This document shows, piece after piece, positions 17,932 through 27,005 of a stretch of 64,000 bases of DNA. Both the position numbers and the translations under genes were made by a program. The stretch's first letter is position 1. Every line of letters begins with the position of its first letter. The DNA is from Pseudonocardia sp. 73-21 (GTDB lineage Bacteria; Actinomycetota; Actinomycetes; Mycobacteriales; Pseudonocardiaceae), in contig NZ_MKVV01000081.1 of assembly GCF_001899645.1 (NCBI RefSeq), positions 1 to 64,000 on the forward strand, in the 5' to 3' direction. The notes under the pieces were generated by a model. It saw nothing but the letters and a program-made list of their open reading frames with translations, did no database searches and was not told where the DNA came from.

Positions 17932-18903
17932 GTGAACCTCGCGAGTCTCGACCTCAACCTGCTCGTCTCGCTCGACCACCTCCTGCGCGAGCAGAGCGTC
18001 ACCCGCGCCGCGGCCCGGATGGGGCTCAGCCAACCCGCGCTCTCGGCGTCGCTGGCCCGGCTGCGCCGCCACTTCGGCGACGAGCTGCTCACCCGCGTCG
18101 GCAACTCCTACCAGCTCACGCCGCTGGCCACCCAGCTGCGCAACCGCACCGCCACGGCGCTCGCCGGGGTCGAGCGGGTGTTCACCAGCCAGGCCGTGTT
18201 CGACCCGGCCACGTCGCAGCGGACGTTCACGGTGCTGGCGTCGGACTACCCGATCGCGGTGCTCGGCGAGCACGTCGGCCGCATCCTCGACGACACCGCG
18301 CCCCACATGCGGCTGCGGCTGGAACGGCATTCCAGTGTCATGGTGCAGAACGCGCACGAGGTGCTCCGCGACGTCGACGGCCTGGTGCTGCCGCACGGCT
18401 TCGTCAACGACATGCCCTACGAGGTGCTGCACTCCGACGGCTGGAAGATCCTCGTGGCCGACTCCAACGAGCGGGTCGGCGCCGCGCTCACCATGGAGCT
18501 GCTGGCCGAGCTGCCCTGGGTGATGACCTGGCACGCCCCCGCCGCGTTCACCCCCGCCGCGCGGCAGCTGCAGATGCTCGGCGTCGAGCCGCGGGTGCAG
18601 CTGGTGGCCGAGTCGTTCCTCGCCCTGCCGTGGCTGATCGAGGGCACCGACCGCATCGCGCTCGTGCAGGCCGAGCTGGCCGGCCGGCTCACGAGGGTGG
18701 GTGACATCCGCGCCCTCGACTGCCCCTGGGACGCGCTGCGGATCACCGAGGCCCTGTGGTGGCACCCCACCCACGACCACGATCCCGAACACGCGTGGCT
18801 GCGCTCCGTCTTCGTGGAGGCCGGGCGGCGGATCACCGAGCGGCAGGTCAGCGAAGGGGCTCTTCCGGCTCCGCCGACTCCAGGACCTCCACCGGAGCGC
18901 TGA
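17932..18903 (+). CDS. LysR family transcriptional regulator
   Basis: NLASLDLNLLVSLDHLLREQSVTRAAARMGLSQPALSASLARLRRHFGDELLTR. Confidence 0.92.
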   Translation: MNLASLDLNLLVSLDHLLREQSVTRAAARMGLSQPALSASLARLRRHFGDELLTRVGNSYQLTPLATQLRNRTATALAGVERVFTSQAVFDPATSQRTFTVLASDYPIAVLGEHVGRILDDTAPHMRLRLERHSSVMVQNAHEVLRDVDGLVLPHGFVNDMPYEVLHSDGWKILVADSNERVGAALTMELLAELPWVMTWHAPAAFTPAARQLQMLGVEPRVQLVAESFLALPWLIEGTDRIALVQAELAGRLTRVGDIRALDCPWDALRITEALWWHPTHDHDPEHAWLRSVFVEAGRRITERQVSEGALPAPPTPGPPPER

Positions 18904-19897
18904 CGCGCAGGACGGCACCGGGGGTGTCGGGCACGAGGTTCACGCCGAACCACGTCTTGCCGTCCCAGCGCCGGTGGCCGGCCAGCGTCCGCAGCGGCTC
19001 GGGCCCCTTCTCCCCCGTCTCCGGGTCGACGGTGGTGAGCACGCACCGCGCGCACGACTTGACGACCCGGAACGTCGCGTCGCCGATGCGCACCCGGCGC
19101 CAGCGGTCCTCGTCCCAGGCCGGGAAGCCGGCGACCACCAGGTTGGGGCGGAACCGTCTGATCGTCAGCGGTTCGGGGCACAGGGCGTCCAGGGCGGCGA
19201 GCGACTCCTGGGTGGCCAGCAGGAGCGGGTAGCCGTCGGCGAACGACACGACGTCGCTGTCGAGGCCGTAGAGCGGGTCGGTGTGCCGCTGCGTCGGGTC
19301 GGCGAGGTGGACGAGCCGCACCGACGTGCCGATCACCCCGCTGAACCACGCGTGCGCCCCCTCGGCGGCGGGCACACCCGGCGCGGTCGAGGCGAACACC
19401 CTGACCTCGATCGTCGGCCCGTCCGCGGGGACGTCCACGGCCAGCGGCTCCACCTCGGCGGCCTCGACGAGCAGTCCGTCCGGCTGGAGGTGTGGGGTGA
19501 TCAGCACCATCCGGGGGTGCCTGCGGGCGGTGACGGCCACCCCCTCGTCGTCGACGAGCATCCAGCGCCGGTCGCCGGCCAGCCCCCACGGCTCGACGAC
19601 GGCCTCGTCGAGAGCGTGGCCGCGGCACGACTTGACCGGGTACCGGTTGATACCGGTGAGCGTGCGGAGGCGGGGCGGCTCACCCAGGGGGCGGGCCCGC
19701 AGGGCGCGGAAGCCGAAGCCGTCCTGCCCCGGGGCCTCCCACTCCAGCTCCACCTGCTGCCTGTTGCCCAGACTGCGCAAACCGGGCATCTCGAGCGCGC
19801 TGTAGTGGGTCCAGCAACCGCCGGGCGTGTCGGCGGAGTCGATCACGCCCCAGCCGTCCTCGGCGTACCAGACGCGGACGGTCCCCACGGTGCTCAC
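18848..19897 (-). CDS. cold-shock-like domain fused to MOSC N-terminal barrel and MOSC domain
   Basis: N-term GTVRVWYAEDGWGVIDSADTPGGCWTHYSALEM...VELEWEAPGQDGFGFRA; C-term YPVKSCRG...PLLLATQESLAAL...FRPNLVV...CARCVLTTVDPETGEKG. Confidence 0.85.
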   Translation of the reverse strand: MSTVGTVRVWYAEDGWGVIDSADTPGGCWTHYSALEMPGLRSLGNRQQVELEWEAPGQDGFGFRALRARPLGEPPRLRTLTGINRYPVKSCRGHALDEAVVEPWGLAGDRRWMLVDDEGVAVTARRHPRMVLITPHLQPDGLLVEAAEVEPLAVDVPADGPTIEVRVFASTAPGVPAAEGAHAWFSGVIGTSVRLVHLADPTQRHTDPLYGLDSDVVSFADGYPLLLATQESLAALDALCPEPLTIRRFRPNLVVAGFPAWDEDRWRRVRIGDATFRVVKSCARCVLTTVDPETGEKGPEPLRTLAGHRRWDGKTWFGVNLVPDTPGAVLRVSAPVEVLESAEPEEPLR

Positions 19898-19982
19898 GGG
19901 CCCACTATCCCGGGGTCGTGTCCCCGATGCTGTTCGATTTCCGCGTGGACCCTATCCGCCGGACCAGGGTCGTGTCGCGGTC

Positions 19983-20258
19983 CTATGCGAAGCCGGGGCG
20001 GCGGATCATCGAGGTGCGGCCGCGGGCGGTGAAGAGCGCGACGACCGACACGATCATGCCGACGACCGCGACCGGGACGACCGCGATGAGGCTGCCGAAC
20101 ACCAGCAGGGCCAGGCCCGTGACCAGCAGGAAGATCGGCGTGTCGCGCTCGGGGCGGCGGGAGGCGGCACCGGCGAAGAGCCTGACCAGATCGGGGTCGG
20201 ACGCGACCAGCTCGCGCTCGATCCGTGCCAGTGTCCGCCGTTCACGATCGCTGAGCAC
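19983..20258 (-). CDS. DUF3040 domain membrane protein
   Basis: LSDRERRTLARIERELVASDPDLVRLFAG plus two TM segments. Confidence 0.85.
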   Translation of the reverse strand: MLSDRERRTLARIERELVASDPDLVRLFAGAASRRPERDTPIFLLVTGLALLVFGSLIAVVPVAVVGMIVSVVALFTARGRTSMIRRPGFA

Positions 20259-20403
20259 GTACGTCCTCCGGTGAGCTTCGAGATCCGATCCCGAGCTCGC
20301 CGTTGACCCGGGCACCACGCGTCAGCTACGAGAGTAGGCGTCGTTCGGCGCCGCCGCGCTGCAGGGTGCCCGGCGCCACCGATCAGCCGAATGCGGCTGC
20401 TCC

Positions 20404-21168
20404 CTACGGCGCAGCGTTCGCGGCGATCAGCGCCGTCGCCTCGGCGGCCTGCTCGACGGTGGCCAGGTGGGCCCCGTCCAGCACCGCGAGACGGGCACCG
20501 GGAATGGTGTCGGCCAGCGTCCGGGAATGCGGGTCGACCGGCGTCGCGAGGTCGGCGGAACCGCCGATCACCAGGGTCGGCACGGCCACGGCCGGCAGCC
20601 GGTCGCGGTGGTCCCACGCCACGATGGCCTCGCAGCACGCGGCGTAACCGGCGTCGTCGGTGCCGGCCATCATGGCCTCCGCCTCGGCGACCACGTCCGG
20701 GTTCTGCTCGGCGAAGCCGGGGGTGAACCAGCGCGAGACCACGGCCTCGGCGATCGGTGCGGTGCCGTTCGCCGTCACCGCGGCGATGCGGTCGCGCCAC
20801 GGGGTGAGGTCCGGGAAGTTCGCGGTGGTACAGCACAGGGTCAGGCTCGTGAGCCGCTGCGGCGCCTCGGAACCCAGGTACATGCCGACCATGCCGCCCA
20901 GCGACAGCCCGCACCACGCGACGCGCTCCAGGCCCAGCGCGTCGAGCAGGGCGATCGCGTCCCCGGCCAGGTCGGCCATCCGGTAGGGACCGGGTGGCAC
21001 CGGCGAGCCGCCGTGGCCGCGGTGGTCGATCCGGATGACCCGGAAGGCGTCGGCCAGCTGCGCCTGGGGGCGCCACATCTCCAGCGTCGACCCGAGCGAG
21101 CCGGACAGCACCAGCACGGGCGCGTCGCGCGGGCCCTCGTCGACGTGGTGCAGCTCGACGGAGGTCAC
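20404..21168 (-). CDS. pcaD: alpha/beta hydrolase, 3-oxoadipate enol-lactonase-like
   Basis: VELHHVDEGP...LVLSGSLGSTLEMW...VIRIDHRGHGGSP...WCGLSLGGMVG; adjacent CoA-transferase genes. Confidence 0.8.
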   Translation of the reverse strand: MTSVELHHVDEGPRDAPVLVLSGSLGSTLEMWRPQAQLADAFRVIRIDHRGHGGSPVPPGPYRMADLAGDAIALLDALGLERVAWCGLSLGGMVGMYLGSEAPQRLTSLTLCCTTANFPDLTPWRDRIAAVTANGTAPIAEAVVSRWFTPGFAEQNPDVVAEAEAMMAGTDDAGYAACCEAIVAWDHRDRLPAVAVPTLVIGGSADLATPVDPHSRTLADTIPGARLAVLDGAHLATVEQAAEATALIAANAAP

Positions 21169-21914
21169 ACCCCCACCGTCCTCATCGCCCGCAGCGTCGA
21201 CAGCTCCTGCTCGCTCGGCGCCGCGGTGATCATCAGGTCGGCCGAGACCTCGACCGGCCACCCCGTCTCCGCCCGCACCTGCTCCACGGTGACGCCCTGG
21301 TGCAGTGCCGTCAACACGAGCTCGGCGGTGTCGGGGTCGGGCTCCAGCACGCCGAGGTCGGTGATCACGCGGGTGGGGCCGGCGCCGCGCAGGCCCAGCG
21401 TGCGGCGGTCGTCGGGGCCGTCACCGTGCCCGAGCGACGTCACGAAGTCCACCCGTTCGACGAACGCCCGCAGCGTGTGGCGCATGACGATGATGACTTC
21501 GCGGCACGAGGCCGCGATCTCCGGGGCGCCGCCGGAGCCGGGCAGCCGGACGTCGGGCTCGTCGTAGGGACCGATGACGGTGGTGTTGATGTTGCCGAAG
21601 CGGTCGACCTGCGCACCGGAGAGGAACCCGACGTCGATCCGGCCGGGCTGCAACCAGTAGTTGAAGATCTCCGGCACGCTGACGACCGCGAGCGCCGAGT
21701 CGGCGAGGATGCCGTCGCCGATGGAGAGCGGCAGCTCGTCGGGCTCGGTGCCGATGGTGCCGGACTCGTAGATCAGCACGAGGCCGGGCGCGTGCAGGCG
21801 ACGGGCGAGGTTGGCGGCCTTCGACGGCAGCCCGATCCCGACGAAGCACGCCTGGCCGTCGCGCAGGGCGCGGGCGGCGGCGATGCTCATCATCTCGTCA
21901 GCGGTCCAGCTCAC
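21165..21914 (-). CDS. CoA-transferase beta subunit (3-oxoadipate CoA-transferase-like)
   Basis: CFVGIGLPSKAANLARRLHAPGLVLIYESGTIG, coupled GTGA overlaps. Confidence 0.85.
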   Translation of the reverse strand: MSWTADEMMSIAAARALRDGQACFVGIGLPSKAANLARRLHAPGLVLIYESGTIGTEPDELPLSIGDGILADSALAVVSVPEIFNYWLQPGRIDVGFLSGAQVDRFGNINTTVIGPYDEPDVRLPGSGGAPEIAASCREVIIVMRHTLRAFVERVDFVTSLGHGDGPDDRRTLGLRGAGPTRVITDLGVLEPDPDTAELVLTALHQGVTVEQVRAETGWPVEVSADLMITAAPSEQELSTLRAMRTVGV

Positions 21915-22720
21915 GATTTCTCGCCCTTCAGCTTCTCGAGCCACGCGGTGAACGTGCCACGGTCGCGGCTGATCGCGTCCCACTCGCGGTAGGCGGCGTT
22001 GTCGCGGTCGTAGTAGCCGTGCGCGTAGGACGGGGCGGCCCCGCCCGGCACCACCGAGACGGCGGCGAGCACCCACGTGGGCAGCACCACCGCGCCGGGC
22101 ACGGGCGTCAGCACGTCCACGACCTCCTCGACGGTGACGATCGCGTGCGTCGCCGCGAGCACCGCCTCCTTCTGGACGCCGGGGATGCCCCACAGCTGCA
22201 CGTTGCCGGCGCGGTCGGCGCGCTGGGCGTGGACGATCGTGACGTCGGGGTTGAGCGCCGACACCGCCGCGAGCTCCTCGCCGGTGAACGGGCACCTCAC
22301 CGTGGCGACCGACGCCGTGTGCAGCGGCAGGTCGGTGCCGACGTAGCCGCGCAGCACCGCGAACGGCAGCCCGGACGCGCCCGCGACGTAGCGGTTGGCC
22401 ATGCCGGCGTGGCTGTGCTCCTCGATCTCCAGCGGCGCGGGCCACCCGGAGGACAGGGCGTCGCGCATGCGGTGCAGCGAGCCGACCCCGGGGTTCCCAC
22501 CCCAGGAGAAGACGAGCTTCGCCGCGCAGCCGGCGCCGATCATCTGGTCGTAGACCAGGTCGGGGGTCATGCGCACGAGCGTGAGATCGCGGCGTTCCTG
22601 CCGGATGATCTCGTGGCCCGCGGCGAAGGGGATCAGGTGGGTGAAGCCCTCTAGCGCGACGGTGTCCCCGTCGTGCACGAACTCCGACACCGCCTGCGGC
22701 AACGGCACGATCTTGGCCAC
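21911..22720 (-). CDS. CoA-transferase alpha subunit (3-oxoadipate CoA-transferase-like)
   Basis: VHDGDTVALEGFTHLIPFAAGHEIIRQ...KLVFSWGGNPGVGSLHR. Confidence 0.85.
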   Translation of the reverse strand: MAKIVPLPQAVSEFVHDGDTVALEGFTHLIPFAAGHEIIRQERRDLTLVRMTPDLVYDQMIGAGCAAKLVFSWGGNPGVGSLHRMRDALSSGWPAPLEIEEHSHAGMANRYVAGASGLPFAVLRGYVGTDLPLHTASVATVRCPFTGEELAAVSALNPDVTIVHAQRADRAGNVQLWGIPGVQKEAVLAATHAIVTVEEVVDVLTPVPGAVVLPTWVLAAVSVVPGGAAPSYAHGYYDRDNAAYREWDAISRDRGTFTAWLEKLKGEKS

Positions 22721-22836
22721 GTCGGAGAAGCTAGTGGGCCGGGGCGGGCCGGGCAATCGCGGCCCACGGTGACGCGCAGCGAGTCACTGGTCACCATCGG
22801 CGGCGGGTGAGCGCTCACGGGTGCAACCCTGACGAT

Positions 22837-23718
22837 GTGAACACCGCTCAGGACGTCCGTCCCGCCACCGCCGCCGGCCGGTTCCCGCTCGGCGAGCGTG
22901 GCGTGAACCGCATCGGCTTCGGCACCATGCAGTTCCCCGGCCCGGGGGTCTGGGGCCCCTCGCCCGATCCCGTCGGCGCCGTCGCCGTGCTGCGCAAGGC
23001 CGCCGAGCTCGGCGTCGACCTGTTCGACACGGCCGACTCCTACGGCCCCGAGGTGGCCGAGGACCTCCTCCGCGAGGCCCTGTGGGGTGGGCGGGGCAAT
23101 CCGTACGACGGCATCACCATCGCCACGAAGGCCGGCCTGATGCGCACCGGCCCCGGGCAGTGGCACCCGTGCGGCCGCCCGGACTACCTGCGCCAGCAGT
23201 GCGAGCTGTCCCTGCGCCGCCTCGGCGTGGAGCGCATCGACCTGTTCCAGCTGCACCGCATCGACCCGACCGTGCCCGCTGACGAGCAGTTCGGCGCACT
23301 CGCCGCGCTGCGGGCCGAGGGCAAGATCGACCAGGTCGGCCTGTCGGAGGTGGGCATCGGGGAGATCGAGCGCGCCCGCACCGTCGTCGAGGTCGCCACG
23401 GTCCAGAACCGCTACAACCTCCTGGACCGCCGCAGCGACGGCGTCCTGCGCTACTGCACCGAGCACGGCATCGGCTTCATGCCGTGGTTCCCCATCGCGT
23501 CCGGTGAGCTCGCGGAGCCCGGTGGTCCGGTGGCCGAGATCGCGGAGAAGTTCGACGCGACGGCGGCCCAGGTGGCGCTGGCGTGGCTGCTGCGCCGCTC
23601 GTCGGTGATGCTGCCCATCCCCGGCACCAGCAGCCTCGCGCACGCGGAGGAGAACGTCCGCGCCGCCGAGCTGGAACTCGACGCCGAGTCGGTGGAGAAG
23701 CTCGACGCCGCTGCCTGA
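22837..23718 (+). CDS. aldo/keto reductase
   Basis: IGFGTMQFPGPGVWG, DLFDTADSYGPEVAEDLL, ATKAGL, DLFQLHRIDP, IPGTSSLAHAEENVRA. Confidence 0.92.
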   Translation: MNTAQDVRPATAAGRFPLGERGVNRIGFGTMQFPGPGVWGPSPDPVGAVAVLRKAAELGVDLFDTADSYGPEVAEDLLREALWGGRGNPYDGITIATKAGLMRTGPGQWHPCGRPDYLRQQCELSLRRLGVERIDLFQLHRIDPTVPADEQFGALAALRAEGKIDQVGLSEVGIGEIERARTVVEVATVQNRYNLLDRRSDGVLRYCTEHGIGFMPWFPIASGELAEPGGPVAEIAEKFDATAAQVALAWLLRRSSVMLPIPGTSSLAHAEENVRAAELELDAESVEKLDAAA

Positions 23719-23758
23719 CCCCACCCCCCGCGAGTCGGGGTCCCGGTGTGCGCCGGGG

Positions 23759-25003
23759 TCAGGCCGCGGTACGCAGCCCGCGCAGGAACTTCGCGATCCG
23801 GCCCGGCTCGGGCAGGTGGTTCTCGTTGGTGCCGGGCTGGGCCTGGTGGGGGTCCACCGCGTTCACCGTCTCGGGGGCGAGCTCGGTGGGAGCCGCCAGC
23901 GAACGGACGGCCGTGTTGAGCACGGCCAGCAGCGGCACGGCGAGCAGCGCGCCCACCACCCCGGCGATCACGAGGCCCGCCGCCACCGACAGCACCACGG
24001 CCAGCGGGTGCAGCTTCACGGCCCGGCCCAGCAGCAGGGGCTGCAGGACGTGGCCCTCCAGCTGCTGCACCGCCACCACCACGGCCAGGATGATCAGGCC
24101 GGCGATCGGCCCGTTCGCCACCAGCGCGATGAGGACGGCGACGCCGCCGGTGAGCACCGCACCGACCGTGGGGATGAACGCGCCGAGGAAGACCAGGGCG
24201 GCCAGCGGCACCACGAGTGGCACCCCGACGATGGCCAGCCCGATCCCGATGCCCACCGCGTCGACGACCGCGACCAGGACGGTGGCCCGCACGTAGCCCA
24301 CCAGCGACGCGAACGCGCGCCGGCCGGCGACGTCCACCCGGTCGCGGCGCAGGCGCGGGGCGCCGCCGAGCAGGAACTGCCAGACGTGCGGGCCGTCGTA
24401 GAGCAGGAAGATCAGGGAGAACAGGGCGAGCGCGATCCCGGCCACGACCTCACCTACGGTGGCGGCCGTGGTCAGCGCCCCGGAGGTCAGGGCGTCGCGG
24501 TTCTGGCTGATCAGCGCGCCGAGCTCGGTGGGGATGTCCTGGAGCCACGTCTTCGGCAGGTTGAACGGCGCGCCGGTCAGCAGCGGTTCGAGCTGCGTGA
24601 AGCTCGCGAGGAGCTGCGTCTGCAGACCGGGGAGGCCGTTGATGAACGTGTTGACCACGAACGACATCAGGCCGCCGAGCACCGCGAGACCGCCGACGAG
24701 CACCAGGGCCGTCGACGGGCCGCGGGGCACCTTGTGCGCGATCAGCCAGTGCACCGCGGGCGACAGCAGCGCCGTCAGCAGGATCGCGATCGCCACCGGG
24801 ATGACGACCACCCGCAGCAGCGTGACGAGGTAGATCAGCAGGGCCAGCGCCGCCGCGATCACCAGCACCCGGGCGCACACCTCGGACATCACGCGCAGCG
24901 GCGTGGGGATGGGCGAGCGCGTGGGCCGGCCGATCTCGGACGTCTCGCCGGCCACCTGCGGCCCCGTCGGCGTGGCCGACGGTGGGGCCTGATCATCGCT
25001 CAC
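23759..25003 (-). CDS. AI-2E family transporter
   Basis: Multi-TM; LLTALLSPAVHWLIAHKVPRGPSTALVLV and VFLGAFIPTVGAVLTGGVAVLIALVANG. Confidence 0.9.
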   Translation of the reverse strand: MSDDQAPPSATPTGPQVAGETSEIGRPTRSPIPTPLRVMSEVCARVLVIAAALALLIYLVTLLRVVVIPVAIAILLTALLSPAVHWLIAHKVPRGPSTALVLVGGLAVLGGLMSFVVNTFINGLPGLQTQLLASFTQLEPLLTGAPFNLPKTWLQDIPTELGALISQNRDALTSGALTTAATVGEVVAGIALALFSLIFLLYDGPHVWQFLLGGAPRLRRDRVDVAGRRAFASLVGYVRATVLVAVVDAVGIGIGLAIVGVPLVVPLAALVFLGAFIPTVGAVLTGGVAVLIALVANGPIAGLIILAVVVAVQQLEGHVLQPLLLGRAVKLHPLAVVLSVAAGLVIAGVVGALLAVPLLAVLNTAVRSLAAPTELAPETVNAVDPHQAQPGTNENHLPEPGRIAKFLRGLRTAA

Positions 25004-25084
25004 GAGCGCAGGCTAGCGGCTCCGGACGACCATGCGGCCACGTTTCCTCCCCGGTAGACAGGCCGTGATCACGAAGGGGACGCC

Positions 25085-26254
25085 GTGGCTGAGGACGATC
25101 CGGCGGCGCAGCTCGCCCGCGCGCTGGCAACGGGTGAGGAGTGGGATCTCGGCAGCGGTGCGATCCCGGCCACGCTGCTCGTGTCCGTCCTCACCGCAGC
25201 CCCGCCGCCCGGGGCTCCGGCGCTGCGCCTGCGCCGGGCCACCGTCACCGGGGTGCTGCGGATGACCGGGGCGCGCGTCGGCGTGCCCGTCGAGCTGCGG
25301 GGGTGCCCGTTCGCGCACGCGCCCGACCTGCGGATGGCCGAGTTCGCCGGGCTCGCGTCGACCGGGGCGCGGATCGGCGGCGACCTCACGTGCTCCGGCG
25401 CTCGCATCGCCTCCCGGGGCAGCGGCGACCCGCCTGCCCGTCGTCCCGGGCGGCATCGTCGACCCGGCCGCGTGCCCGGTGGCCGACCGCGTCCACGTCG
25501 ACGGCAACCTCGAGCTCGACGACGGGCTGAGCACCGAGGGCACCGTCCGGCCCTCGCTGGACGCGCGGGCGTCGACCGTCGGCAAGGACCTGCTGGGCAA
25601 CGCCGGGTTCATCCCGCGGTTCCGCCCGGCGGAGCGGTGCGCCTGACCCAGGCCCGTGTCGGTTCGTTCACGGATTCCGAGAAGGTCTGGAATGCCCGGG
25701 GTGGAGTAGCGGTCGACGAATTCGACTACGGATTGTTGAATGACACCCAGGTAGTGGACGGCCAGTTGAGGCTGCACTGGCTCGAACAGGTGATGCCCGA
25801 TTACGCACCGGGACCATACGACCAACTGGCCGCCGCTTACCGCCGCGCCGGGCACGACGAACGGGCCGAGCGGGTGCTCGTCGCGCGCCGGACCCGCCAC
25901 TACGCCGAGGCAGGGATCGCCGGCCGGATCTGGGGCGCGCTGCGGCGCCACACCGTCGGGTTCGGCTATCGCCCCTGGTTGGCGGCCTGCTGGCTCGTCC
26001 TGTTCTGGGTGGCGGGCGGCGTCCGGTTCCTCGGGAACGCGCCCACGCCCGTCGACGACGGCCAGCATCCCGCGTTCAACGCCTGGATCTTCTCGGCCGA
26101 CACGCTGCTGCCCATCATCAACCTGGGACAGGACGGCTACTGGCGGTTGGACGGCGCGTCGCAGTGGATCGGCAGCGCGCTGGTCGTCGTGGGCTGGATT
26201 CTGGCCACGACGGCTGCAGCGGGTGCAGCACGAATACTCGAAAGAGTTTCCTGA
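25085..26254 (+). pseudogene. membrane-associated oxidoreductase-like protein with scrambled middle
   Basis: In-frame N-term PALRLRRATVTGVLRMTGARVGVPVELRG and C-term YDQLAAAYRRAGHDERAERVLVARR...TM, but central LPVVPGGIVDPAACPVADRVHVDGNLELDDGLS lies in another frame. Confidence 0.55.
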
Positions 26255-26396
26255 AGGGCCGATCGCCACTCGAATGGGTTGAGTCGGGCCGAGAAGCTGT
26301 AACCATCGTTTCCACTCCCGGGTGTCACCCGTTGTGGGGTTCAGAGTGCGGGCGGAAAGTAATTCACGCCGGCGCACGACGACCAGGAGGAGACGC

Positions 26397-26738
26397 GTGA
26401 ACGACCTGGCACGTGTTCAGGAGACCGCCGACGAACTGCTCGAAGCGGTGGAGGGCCGGCATGCGATCGACGAGGACGCGCTGGTGACCCCGATCTTCGC
26501 CGCGTTGCGTCGGGGGATCCGGCGCCGTCGGCACCACGAGCCGGCGCGCGAGTCGCTGCGGGATCCGGTGGACGAGTTCCGCCGTGACCCGCTCACCGCG
26601 CCGATCCCGGTGCAGGTCCTGGTGCCGGCCCCGTCCCGCTCGCAGGAGCGGATCAGCACGGCGGCGCACCGCTACGGCGAGGAGCGGCTGGACTCCCGCG
26701 GCCGCCACCACCGCGACCGGGTGGGCAGCGCCCACTGA
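26397..26738 (+). CDS. hypothetical protein
   Basis: AGGAGG ribosome binding site 7 nt upstream of GTG. Confidence 0.5.
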   Translation: MNDLARVQETADELLEAVEGRHAIDEDALVTPIFAALRRGIRRRRHHEPARESLRDPVDEFRRDPLTAPIPVQVLVPAPSRSQERISTAAHRYGEERLDSRGRHHRDRVGSAH

Positions 26739-26866
26739 TCCAGGGACATCCCCGCTGGGGCGGGGAGGTGCGACCGCTGGGGAGCGGGCCGCGCCACGCA
26801 CGGCAGGGGCCGGCGGCCGGATGGGACCACAGCATCCGACCGCCGGCCCTCTGCGTACGACGACCC

Positions 26867-26932
26867 CGCGAGTCGGCGTCTTCCCGTGCGCGAGTCGGCG
26901 GTTTCGGGAGGGTGAGTCGGCGGTAGTTGTCC
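26867..26932 (+). repeat. three 22-bp tandem units, core (C/G)G(C/T)GAGTCGGCG
   Basis: cgcgagtcggcgtcttcccgtg / cgcgagtcggcggtttcgggag / ggtgagtcggcggtagttgtcc. Confidence 0.8.
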
Positions 26933-26955
26933 ACATCGGGTCGTGGTTGTCCACA
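26927..26955 (+). promoter_or_regulatory. two perfect DnaA-box-like TTGTCCACA sites, 20 bp apart
   Basis: 26927-26935 and 26947-26955, upstream of 27006 gene. Confidence 0.5.
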
Positions 26956-27005
26956 GGATCGCGAATGCTGCCCCGCGCGGCGACGCCAGCTGCCACCGTC
27001 GGGTC

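Noticed and set aside
26867-26932. CRISPR-like array
   Set aside because: 22-bp units are contiguous with no spacers; no cas genes in the window.
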